From: Pseudoduganella lutea
GTDB taxonomy: Bacteria; Pseudomonadota; Gammaproteobacteria; Burkholderiales; Burkholderiaceae_D
Assembly (NCBI RefSeq): GCF_004209755.1
Contig: NZ_CP035913.1
Coordinates: 3,596,001-3,660,000, forward strand
Direction: 5' to 3'
Length of the DNA: 64,000 bases
Positions 16,398 through 26,823 of the stretch are shown here, piece after piece; position 1 is the stretch's first letter, and each line of letters opens with the position of its first letter. The notes beneath the pieces are model-generated. The model was not told the DNA's origin. It ran no database searches and saw nothing but the letters and a program-made list of their open reading frames with translations. The translations under genes were made by a program, and so were the position numbers.

Positions 16398-16823
16398 ATG
16401 GCATTTGGCGCGTTCAACCATCACCGGCAAAAGGAAGCGATGGCCGACATCAACGTGACGCCGATGGTGGACGTGATGCTGGTGCTGCTGGTGATCTTCA
16501 TCCTGTCCGCGCCGATGTTCACGCATGCCGTGAAGCTCGACCTGCCGAAAGCGCAGGCTGCGAACGCGCCGCAGCCTGCCGATGCGGTGAAGATCTCGAT
16601 CGATGCCGAAGGCACCGTGTACTGGAACGATGAGGTGGTAAAGCCCGCCGAACTGCAGCCGCGCCTGGCCTCGGCCGCGCGGCGCGAACCGCAACCCGAA
16701 CTGCAATTGCGCGCCGACCGCGCCACCCGCTACGAAGCGGTGGCGCAACTGATGGCGGCGGCGCAGCAGGAAGGCTTGACGAAGCTGGTCTTCGTCACCG
16801 ACCCGAAGGAAAAGAAACAATGA
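16398..16823 (+). CDS. exbD: ExbD/TolR family biopolymer transport protein
   Basis: 141-residue inner-membrane protein with one transmembrane segment (about residues 20-40). It carries the essential membrane Asp in INVTPMVDVMLVLLVIF, and a periplasmic domain with VKISIDAEGTVYWN. It partners the upstream ExbB. Its stop overlaps the next start by 4 nt (ATGA). No tonB gene follows, although three TonB-dependent receptors are in the window. Confidence 0.92.
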   Translation: MAFGAFNHHRQKEAMADINVTPMVDVMLVLLVIFILSAPMFTHAVKLDLPKAQAANAPQPADAVKISIDAEGTVYWNDEVVKPAELQPRLASAARREPQPELQLRADRATRYEAVAQLMAAAQQEGLTKLVFVTDPKEKKQ

Positions 16824-17146
16824 CAACCATCACCCTGGATGGCGCGGCGATCCGCGACGAAGCGGCTTTTCATGCCGCCAGCCGCGCGGCATTCGGTTTC
16901 AACGACCACGTGGCACCCACGATGGATTCGTGGATCGATGCGCTTTCCTACCTGCGCGACGACGAGGGCATGACGAAGTTCCGGCTCAAGCCGAACGAGG
17001 TACTGGAAATCGTGGTCACGAACGCCGCCGCCATGAAGGCCGCGGTGCCCGACCTGCTGGAAGAAATCGCCTTCTGCATCGGCGGCATCAACGAGCGCTA
17101 CGAGGATTACGGCGAGAAGCCGGCACTGAAGCTCGTATTGAAATAG
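16820..17146 (+). CDS. Barstar-family (ribonuclease inhibitor-like) protein
   Basis: 108-residue cytoplasmic protein resembling barstar, the inhibitor of secreted ribonuclease barnase. The N-terminal strand and helix TITLDGAAIRDEAAFHAASRA-type is followed by a degenerate FGFNDHVAPTMDSWIDALSYL helix, which corresponds to the FPDYYGxNLDALWDCL helix of barstar. The acidic inhibitor surface is only partly kept. The start overlaps the exbD stop (ATGA), implying translational coupling. No barnase-like gene is visible. It could be an immunity-type orphan or a co-opted small protein of the ExbBD unit. Confidence 0.65.
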   Translation: MTTITLDGAAIRDEAAFHAASRAAFGFNDHVAPTMDSWIDALSYLRDDEGMTKFRLKPNEVLEIVVTNAAAMKAAVPDLLEEIAFCIGGINERYEDYGEKPALKLVLK

Positions 17147-17164
17147 AGGTGCAGGCCGGTCCAG

Positions 17165-17246
17165 GGCCTGGTGTCAGGGAGGAGTGATGGCTTGCACAGG
17201 GCCTGGTGTCAGACACCTTTTCGCTTGCGAAAAGGTGTCTGACACC
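17165..17246. repeat. GGTGTCAGACACC palindrome between the barstar gene and map
   Basis: A near-perfect hairpin of 20-nt arms with a 2-nt centre spans 17205-17246, each arm starting or ending with GGTGTC / GACACC and carrying CTTTTCGC inside. A partial copy of the left end (GCCTGGTGTCAGG) lies 38 nt earlier. It separates two convergent units and may terminate both. Confidence 0.85.
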
Positions 17247-17266
17247 GGTTCTCCCCAGAAGCACAG

Positions 17267-18058
17267 TTATTGCGCCTTTTCCCCCGGCGCCAGCGTCAGC
17301 ACATCGAACCCGGTCGCCGTCACGGCCACCATGTGCTCCCACTGCGCGGACAGCGACCTGTCCGCCGTCACCACGGTCCAGCCATCCGGCAGCGAGCGCG
17401 TCTGGTGCTTGCCGGCGTTGATCATCGGCTCGATCGTGAAGATCATGCCCGGCTCCAGCGTGAGACCGAGGCCGGGGCGGCCATAATGCAGCACCTGCGG
17501 GTCTTCGTGGTACACCATGCCGATGCCGTGGCCGCAGTAGTCGCGCACGACGGAGAAGCCGGCATTCTCGGCCAGCGACTGGATCGCATGGCCGACGTCG
17601 CCCAGCGTGGCACCCGGTCTTACGGCGCGGATACCGGCCCACATGGCGTCATACGTCACTTCGCAAAGCTTGCGCGCGGCCTTGCCCACGTTGCCCACGT
17701 AGTACATGCGGCTCGTGTCGCCGAACCAGCCATCCTTGATGACGGCCACGTCGATGTTGATGATGTCGCCATCCTTCAGCACCTTCTTCGGCGAGGGAAT
17801 GCCGTGGCACACCACTTCGTTGACGGACGTGCACACCGTCTTCGTGAAGCCGGCATAGCCCACGTTGGCGGGAATGACCTGCAGCACATTGACGATGTAC
17901 TCGTTGCACAGCTTGTCGAGATACTCGGTGGTGACGCCGGGTTGCACGTGCGGGCCGATCATGGTCAGCACGTCCGACGCCAGCTGGCCGGCGATGCGCG
18001 ACAATTCGACCTGTTCGGGCGACTTGACGAGGATGGCGTTGCTGTTCTTCTTACGCAT
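17267..18058 (-). CDS. map: Type I methionine aminopeptidase, copy 1
   Basis: 263-residue metalloenzyme that removes initiator methionine from nascent proteins. All metal ligands are present: Asp in NIDVAVIKDG and in GDTSRM, His in CGHGIG, Glu in FTIEPM and in SAQWEHMV; the catalytic His of VVCHGIPS is also kept. Its ATG overlaps the end of the upstream ParD-like gene (the antitoxin ends ...LHDA with its TAA 8 nt inside map), so the two are translationally coupled. A second copy lies at 18361. The usual housekeeping map next to rpsB is not in this window, so this pair is probably accessory. Confidence 0.92.
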   Translation of the reverse strand: MRKKNSNAILVKSPEQVELSRIAGQLASDVLTMIGPHVQPGVTTEYLDKLCNEYIVNVLQVIPANVGYAGFTKTVCTSVNEVVCHGIPSPKKVLKDGDIINIDVAVIKDGWFGDTSRMYYVGNVGKAARKLCEVTYDAMWAGIRAVRPGATLGDVGHAIQSLAENAGFSVVRDYCGHGIGMVYHEDPQVLHYGRPGLGLTLEPGMIFTIEPMINAGKHQTRSLPDGWTVVTADRSLSAQWEHMVAVTATGFDVLTLAPGEKAQ

Positions 18059-18284
18059 CGTGCAGCGCCTCCCCCTTCACGGGCGTCAGCCGCAGTGGCC
18101 CCTGGCCCGTCTCGCCGCGCAGCAGCAGCTGGCACAGTTCGCTGTAGTTCAGGTCGGGATTGGTTTCGGCCAGCAGGCCGATGCGCAGCCAGTGCTCGGC
18201 CTGCGCATTGATCGAGCGGCTCAGTGCGCCGCTCGCGATGCGCAGGTTTTCATGCATCTGGTCGGAGATTTTTACGATGCCCAT
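18051..18284 (-). CDS. ParD-like antitoxin (ribbon-helix-helix)
   Basis: 77-residue protein of the ParD-like antitoxin type. It starts MGIVKISDQMHENLRIASG and continues ALSRSINAQAEHWLRIGLLAE, a ribbon-helix-helix pattern: a beta strand followed by two helices. Such proteins bind palindromic operators as dimers and autoregulate. No ParE/RelE toxin lies next to it; instead a methionine aminopeptidase gene overlaps its 3' end. A 24-bp palindrome lies 22 nt upstream, over its presumed promoter. The start at 18284 is chosen because the 20 extra upstream codons would cover that operator. Confidence 0.75.
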   Translation of the reverse strand: MGIVKISDQMHENLRIASGALSRSINAQAEHWLRIGLLAETNPDLNYSELCQLLLRGETGQGPLRLTPVKGEALHDA

Positions 18285-18305
18285 GATGGTCTCACTAGTA
18301 CAGAT

Positions 18306-18336
18306 AAACGGTTTGTATATGAACCGTATATTAGCA
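18306..18336 (-). promoter_or_regulatory. Operator C and extended -10 promoter of parD-like/map copy 1
   Basis: A 24-bp palindrome (18306-18329; half-sites AAACGGTT and AACCGTAT around TATA) overlaps an extended -10 sequence TGC-TAATAT read on the minus strand (18336-18328). Transcription would start about 37 nt before the parD-like ATG. Nine of twelve base pairs are symmetric. It matches operators A and B upstream of map copy 2. Confidence 0.6.
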
Positions 18337-18360
18337 CAAGGCATCCCGCCGCGCTCCCCC

Positions 18361-19137
18361 TCAGGCTGCGTGCTCGCCCGGTGCCAGGGTGAGCACGTCG
18401 AATCCGCTCGGCGTCACCGCAACCATGTGTTCCCACTGGGCTGACAGCGAGCGGTCTTCCGTCACCACGGTCCAGCCATCGGCCAGCGTGCGCGTGGGGT
18501 AGTGGCCGGCATTGACCATCGGTTCGATCGTGAAGATCATGCCGGGCTGCAGCGTCAATCCTGTGCCGGGGCGGCCAAAGTGGCGCACCTGCAGATCTTC
18601 GTGGTACTCGGTGCCGATGCCATGGCCGCAGAAGTTGCGCACGACGGAGTAACCGGCGTTCTCGGCCAGTGACTGGATCGCGTGGCCCACGTCACCCAGC
18701 GTGGCACCCGGCCGCACGGCGCGGATGCCGGCCCACATGGCCTCATACGTCACTTCGCACAGCCGGCGTGCTGCCCGGCTGGGCTTGCCCACGTGGACCA
18801 TGCGGCTCGTGTCGCCGAACCAGCCATCCTTGATGACGGCCACGTCGATGTTGACGATGTCGCCATCCTTCAGGATCGTCTTCGGCGACGGGATGCCATG
18901 GCAGACGACGTCGTTGACAGAGGTGAGGATGGTCTTTGTATAGCCGTGATAGCCCACGTTGGCCGGAATAACCTTCAGAACGTCGACGATGTACCGGTGG
19001 CACAGCTCATCCAGGTATGCGGTGCTGACCCCGGGCCTGACATGCGGGCCGATCATCGTCAGCACGTCCGCCGCCAACTGGCCGGCGGTACGCGATAGTT
19101 CGATCTGTTCCGCGGTCTTGATGTTTACGATGCCCAT
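18361..19137 (-). CDS. map: Type I methionine aminopeptidase, copy 2
   Basis: 258-residue paralogue of the gene at 17267, nearly colinear with it, with all catalytic and metal residues kept (NIDVAVIKDG, GDTSRM, CGHGIG, FTIEPM, SAQWEHM). Its first six residues MGIVNI match the start of the ParD-like protein (MGIVKI). The 21 nt around the start differ from the parD start by only one base, whereas copy 1 has an unrelated N-terminus. This suggests that copy 2 carries the parD promoter and first codons fused to the enzyme body. Two operators lie just upstream. Confidence 0.9.
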   Translation of the reverse strand: MGIVNIKTAEQIELSRTAGQLAADVLTMIGPHVRPGVSTAYLDELCHRYIVDVLKVIPANVGYHGYTKTILTSVNDVVCHGIPSPKTILKDGDIVNIDVAVIKDGWFGDTSRMVHVGKPSRAARRLCEVTYEAMWAGIRAVRPGATLGDVGHAIQSLAENAGYSVVRNFCGHGIGTEYHEDLQVRHFGRPGTGLTLQPGMIFTIEPMVNAGHYPTRTLADGWTVVTEDRSLSAQWEHMVAVTPSGFDVLTLAPGEHAA

Positions 19138-19149
19138 GATTTCCTTGAT

Positions 19150-19180
19150 ATACGATCCATATACGGATCGTATATTAGCA
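19150..19180 (-). promoter_or_regulatory. Operator A and extended -10 promoter of map copy 2
   Basis: A 24-bp palindrome (19150-19173; half-sites ATACGATCC and GGATCGTAT) has eleven of twelve symmetric pairs. It overlaps TGC-TAATAT on the minus strand (19180-19172), the same extended -10 seen at operator C. It lies 13 nt upstream of the map copy 2 ATG. Confidence 0.65.
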
Positions 19181-19198
19181 TGGGCGGAGGCGGCGATT

Positions 19199-19222
19199 AT
19201 ACGTTTCGTATATCGAACGTAT
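19199..19222 (-). promoter_or_regulatory. Operator B, second palindrome upstream of map copy 2
   Basis: 24-bp element with half-sites ATACGTT and AACGTAT around TATA, starting 49 bp from the start of operator A. On the minus strand a TATAAT sequence adjoins it (19201-19196). Together with operator A it could allow cooperative binding. Confidence 0.55.
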
Positions 19223-19230
19223 TGCCCAGG

Positions 19231-19596
19231 TCAGCGCACGGCCGCGGCATCGAAATGCGGGTTATGGATGAGGCCCAGCACATTGCCGAACGGGTCCGCC
19301 AGCTCGGCCACCTTGATGCCGTCGCCCACGTCCTGGATGGCCGAGTGGATTTCCGCGCCCAGCGCGGTGATTCGGCCTACCTCGGCTTCGATATCGTCCA
19401 CGCCCCAGTAGACCAGCGTGCCCGTCTTGCCGGGTTGGCCGTCCGGCTGCAGGCCCAGTTCGAAGCCGCCGATATTGAAGCCCACGTGGAACGGCTGGTC
19501 GAAATAGGGCGCAGTGCCGAACACGTCGGTGTACCACGCCTTCGCCGCGGGCAGGTCCTTCACGGGGTAGATGGCGGTGCGCAAGCCCTTGATCAT
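19231..19596 (-). CDS. VOC-family (glyoxalase/dioxygenase fold) protein
   Basis: 121-residue protein of the vicinal oxygen chelate fold with two beta-alpha-beta-beta-beta modules (IYPVKDLPAAKAWYTDVFG at residues 8-26; WGVDDIEAEVGRITALGAEI in the second half) and a final DPFGNVLGLIHNP. This is typical of bleomycin-resistance-like or glyoxalase-like proteins; the substrate is unknown. The start at 19596 is fixed by an AGGAGG ribosome site 5 nt upstream. It lies upstream of map copy 2 in the same direction. Confidence 0.8.
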   Translation of the reverse strand: MIKGLRTAIYPVKDLPAAKAWYTDVFGTAPYFDQPFHVGFNIGGFELGLQPDGQPGKTGTLVYWGVDDIEAEVGRITALGAEIHSAIQDVGDGIKVAELADPFGNVLGLIHNPHFDAAAVR

Positions 19597-19765
19597 GATG
19601 TCCTCCTGTCGTTGTGATGGGAGCATCATGCCATTCGGGCGGGGTGCCGGATTGGAAAAATGGAAGGTGATCACGATGCCGCGATACCCCACATGGCGGC
19701 GATCGGAACCCTCGCCCCGGCGACGAACCGGTGGCCGGCGGAACCGCCGGCGCCGCGCCCTGCGT

Positions 19766-21610
19766 TCATCTGGTGCCGATGTGCCTTGCAAGGAAGTCTT
19801 CGATGCGCTGCCACAGGTCGATGCGATTTTTCCGGGTCTTCCAGTCATCGACCGTCGAGGTATATTCGAGCCACTCCGCCTGCGCATTCCCGGCCCTGGG
19901 CTCCTTGTAGAAGCGCAGCCCTTCCTTGTAACCCACGGCTTCGTCGCCGGTGCCGTAGGCCAGCAGTACAGGACGCGTGATGTTCTTCAGCTTTGCATCT
20001 TCCGGATTCTTTTCAAAGCTCGTCATGCCGGACCAGCTGATGCCGCACCGGAAGGTGTCCGCATCCCTGAGCAGGGCCATCATGGCTGCGTAGCCGCCAT
20101 AGCCCGTTCCGGCGATGCATACCCGCGCCGGGTCCGTATAGCCGTTCGCCACTGCCCATTTGACTGCGTCGGCAATGTCATCCTGGACGGCGCGGCCCCA
20201 TTGACCGATGCCTGCTTCGGCATGTGCGCGCCCAAACCCCTTCACGCCGCGCGGCTCGGGCTGCAGCACGGCATAGCCGCGCGAAGCGAGGAACTGCACT
20301 TCGGCATCCCACAGCCATTTGGCGCTGCGCCGCCGCGGCTCGGCGCCCACCAGCACCACGGTCGGCAGCCGCTTCTGCACTGCGCCTTTCGGCAGTGTCA
20401 TGAAGACAGGGATCTGCCTGCCGTCGCGGGCCTTGTAGCGATCGAGCGTCATGTCGGCCATTCTTGCCGGGTCGATTTTCGGCGTGGCACCGCCCAGCAA
20501 AACCTGCTTCTTTGTATCGGTGTCGTAGAGCGTATAGGTGTGGTTGCGGATATCGGAATAACTGTCGACCACCACATAAGGCGTCTCGCTGGCGCGGCCA
20601 CGCGAGATATTGTTCACCGTGCCAGGCAGCAGCGCGTCAACTTCCTGCTGGATCGCTTTCATTCGTTCGTCGTACCACACGGTGGCATCCGCATCGGTCG
20701 CGAACCGGAATCCCAGCAGTTTCGTGTCGCTGACGATGGCATCAGCAACGGTGTCGAAGCCGGGAGCGCTGACCAGCGGCGTTGCTTCCAGGGTGTTTTT
20801 TGCCAGGTCGAAGCGGTAGATGCCTGCTTCGTCGGTGCCGTTCCGCGCGCTGACATAGAGTGTGCCGTCCACGTACAGCAGCGGTTCGAAGCTCGAGGCA
20901 TCGCGTTCGTCGCGGCTGTCGATCTGGCGCCAGTTGTCTTTGTCAGAGAAGAACGTCACGCTGCGGCCACCGCGCCGGGCGGTGGCAATGCGGGTCTTGC
21001 CGTCGGCATCGACCAGCCAGCCATAGGTGCCGAATGGCGCGTTGACCTTGCGGCGCAAGCGGGACCGGGTGTTGAGGTTCACCAGCGCCTCGGCGCCGTC
21101 GGTGACTTCGATCACCTGCATGGTTTCCTCTTTCGTGAAGGGGAAGCCATGGACGGTTGCCTGCGACACCCGGGCAGCGCCCCCATCTCCTTCCGCGAAG
21201 GAACGCTTGCCGACCAGGGTTTGCGACACCGCGGTCTGGCGCTTGCCGTCGCGGTCGATGGCGTACAGTCCGGGCTTGCCGATGTCCTTGCCGTGATCGA
21301 CGTTAATGACGGTGAACGTCAGCCGCTGGTCGCTGAGCCAGCGAACCAGGTCGACATCGGCATTGCTGAAATTGGCGACCGCCGTCGATTTCTGCTCGTT
21401 GATGTCGTACACGATCAGCATGGTGCGGCCTTGCGGCGACAGCGTTCTGATGGCAACGAATCGTCCATTCGGCGACAACTGCGCGCCAGTGGTGTCTGGC
21501 CGCTGGAAGAAGCTCGAGGCCGGGATGGGGGCGGTGGTGTCGTCTGCCACTGCGATGGCCGGCAGGAGCAGGCTGCCGGCTATTGCCAGGGCACGCAAGG
21601 TTTCTTTCAT
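19766..21610 (-). CDS. S9-family prolyl oligopeptidase-like protein, catalytic residues lost
   Basis: 614-residue exported protein (signal peptide ending IAVADD) with an N-terminal beta-propeller region (about 40-370) and a C-terminal alpha/beta-hydrolase domain (about 400-614). In active S9 enzymes the nucleophile elbow is G-x-S-Y-G-G. Here it reads AGTGYGGY, with Gly503 in place of Ser (GGC codon at 20104-20102). The Asp loop LLAYGTGDEAV is kept, but the His expected in the EGxGHGF-type loop is absent (the segment reads YTSTVDDW). It therefore looks catalytically dead although the frame is intact. It might be a binding or scavenger protein, or in decay. Confidence 0.8.
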   Translation of the reverse strand: MKETLRALAIAGSLLLPAIAVADDTTAPIPASSFFQRPDTTGAQLSPNGRFVAIRTLSPQGRTMLIVYDINEQKSTAVANFSNADVDLVRWLSDQRLTFTVINVDHGKDIGKPGLYAIDRDGKRQTAVSQTLVGKRSFAEGDGGAARVSQATVHGFPFTKEETMQVIEVTDGAEALVNLNTRSRLRRKVNAPFGTYGWLVDADGKTRIATARRGGRSVTFFSDKDNWRQIDSRDERDASSFEPLLYVDGTLYVSARNGTDEAGIYRFDLAKNTLEATPLVSAPGFDTVADAIVSDTKLLGFRFATDADATVWYDERMKAIQQEVDALLPGTVNNISRGRASETPYVVVDSYSDIRNHTYTLYDTDTKKQVLLGGATPKIDPARMADMTLDRYKARDGRQIPVFMTLPKGAVQKRLPTVVLVGAEPRRRSAKWLWDAEVQFLASRGYAVLQPEPRGVKGFGRAHAEAGIGQWGRAVQDDIADAVKWAVANGYTDPARVCIAGTGYGGYAAMMALLRDADTFRCGISWSGMTSFEKNPEDAKLKNITRPVLLAYGTGDEAVGYKEGLRFYKEPRAGNAQAEWLEYTSTVDDWKTRKNRIDLWQRIEDFLARHIGTR

Positions 21611-21696
21611 TAATGCATAGTTGTAATTTGAAAAGAACTGAACGATAGCGCAGGTTGATGCTCTCACAAAATTTATGTGGCTAAATATTTAACTTT

Positions 21697-25068
<3,372 letters not shown>

Positions 25069-25073
25069 AGCAT

Positions 25074-25790
25074 ATGACGACTCTGAAAGGTCTTATCCGT
25101 AATACCGTGCTGGTCGCCGCGCTGGCCGGCACAGGGTTGTCAATGAGCGGCTGCGGCTTCCACCTGCGCGGCTCGGGCGGCAACTACACGCTGCCGTTCG
25201 CGTCGATGTATGTGGGCCTGCCGGAGTCGTCGCCGCTGGCCATCGACCTGAAGCGCAATATCCGCGTCAACGGCAATACCGTGGTGTCCAGCGATCCGCA
25301 AACGGCCGACGCGACCATCGAGGTGATCACCGACCCGGAAAAGACGCGCAGCAAGTCGATCCTGTCGCTGAACAGCGCCGGCCGCGTCAGCGAATACCTG
25401 CTGGCCTATAACATCGTGTTCCGCGTGAAGGACAAGGCTGGCCGCGAACTGCTGGGCCCCACGCAGATCACGCTGACCCGCCCGATCACGTTCAGCGAAA
25501 CGCAGCTGCTGGCGAAGGAGCAGGAAGAAGCGCAGCTGTACCGCGACATGCAGAAAGACCTGGTGCAGCAGATGATGCGCCGCATGGCGGCGATCAAGCC
25601 GTCGAGCCCGAATGCCACGCCAACGAGCACCGTCAGCCCGCTGACCTTGCCGGGTGTGGTGTCGCCGGGATCGGTGGCCATGCCGGGCACCACGTCCACG
25701 GCACCGACGACAGTACAGCCATCGTCTGCGCCGGCGGAGAAGGCGACGGAACCCGTCACCGAGCCGGCACTGCCGACGCGCCAGGAATAG
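25074..25790 (+). CDS. lptE: LPS-assembly lipoprotein LptE
   Basis: 238-residue outer-membrane lipoprotein that plugs LptD and delivers LPS. The lipobox is LSMSGCGFHLRG, and CGFHLRG is the family hallmark. The LptE fold covers about residues 25-175. The last 60 residues are rich in Pro, Thr and Ser and look disordered, a betaproteobacterial extension. The start at 25074 lies 5 nt after leuS; holA follows with a 1-nt gap. Partner lptD is at 1198. Confidence 0.92.
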   Translation: MTTLKGLIRNTVLVAALAGTGLSMSGCGFHLRGSGGNYTLPFASMYVGLPESSPLAIDLKRNIRVNGNTVVSSDPQTADATIEVITDPEKTRSKSILSLNSAGRVSEYLLAYNIVFRVKDKAGRELLGPTQITLTRPITFSETQLLAKEQEEAQLYRDMQKDLVQQMMRRMAAIKPSSPNATPTSTVSPLTLPGVVSPGSVAMPGTTSTAPTTVQPSSAPAEKATEPVTEPALPTRQE

Positions 25791-25791
25791 C

Positions 25792-26808
25792 ATGCAACTG
25801 CGGGCTGACGCGCTGGACGGCCACCTGGCCAAGTCCCTGGCGCCGTTGTACGTGATCACGAGCGACGAGCACCTGCTGGCGCTCGAAGCGGCGGACAAGA
25901 TCCGCCGCACCGCGCGCGCGCAGGGGTTCACCGAGCGCGACGTGCTCACGGTGGAACGCAGCTTCAAGTGGGGCGAGCTGCTGGCGGCCAACCAGGAACT
26001 CTCGCTGTTCGGCGACAAGAAACTGATCGAGCTGCGCATCCCCACCGGCAAGCCGGGCAAGGATGGCGGCGCCGCGCTGCAGGCTTACGTGAAGAACTTG
26101 TCGCCGGACAATCTCACCATGATCACGCTGCCCAAGCTCGACTGGCAGACCGCGAAGGCGGCATGGGTGACGGCGCTGCAGTCGGCGGCCATGTACATCG
26201 AAATCCCTAACGTGGAGCGCGCCCAGCTGCCGAACTGGATTTCGCTGCGCCTGTCCATGCAAGGGCAAAGCGCGGACCGGCAAAGCCTGGATTTCATCGC
26301 CGACCGCGTCGAGGGCAACCTGCTGGCGGCGCACCAGGAAATCCAGAAACTCGGCTTGCTGCACGAGCCGGGCAAGCTGACGTTCGAGCAGGTGCACGAC
26401 GCCGTGCTGAACGTGGCGCGCTACGACGTGTTCAAGCTGTCGGAGGCCATGCTGGGCGGCGACGCGGCCCGGCTGGCGCGCATGCTGGAGGGCCTGAAAG
26501 GCGAGGGCGAGGCGCTGCCGCTGGTGCTGTGGGCCGTCTCGGAAGAAATCCGTACGCTGCTAAAATTGAAGGCAGGGATGGCGCAGGGCCGGCCGCTGTC
26601 GGCACTGCTGAAGGAATACCGTATCTGGGGGCCGCGCGAGCGGATGATGGAACCGGCATTGCGCCGCGTTTCGATGGCAACGCTGGAAGATGCGCTGCGG
26701 CAGGCCGCCCAGGTCGACAGGATGGTCAAGGGCTTGCGCGCCAAGGCGTATGCCGGTGACCAGTGGGACGCCATGCTGCAACTGGCGCTGAAGGTAGCAC
26801 GAGGATAG
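25792..26808 (+). CDS. holA: DNA polymerase III delta subunit HolA
   Basis: 338-residue clamp-loader subunit that opens the beta sliding clamp. The AAA-like N-terminal part begins LAPLYVITSDEHLLALEAAD. The family segments TMITLPKLDWQTAKAAW and LDFIADRVEGNLLAAHQEIQKL are present, and the C-terminal collar domain is intact. The start at 25792 is next to the lptE stop, matching the conserved lptE-holA order. Confidence 0.93.
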   Translation: MQLRADALDGHLAKSLAPLYVITSDEHLLALEAADKIRRTARAQGFTERDVLTVERSFKWGELLAANQELSLFGDKKLIELRIPTGKPGKDGGAALQAYVKNLSPDNLTMITLPKLDWQTAKAAWVTALQSAAMYIEIPNVERAQLPNWISLRLSMQGQSADRQSLDFIADRVEGNLLAAHQEIQKLGLLHEPGKLTFEQVHDAVLNVARYDVFKLSEAMLGGDAARLARMLEGLKGEGEALPLVLWAVSEEIRTLLKLKAGMAQGRPLSALLKEYRIWGPRERMMEPALRRVSMATLEDALRQAAQVDRMVKGLRAKAYAGDQWDAMLQLALKVARG

Positions 26809-26823
26809 TACGAGGATAAGCAC

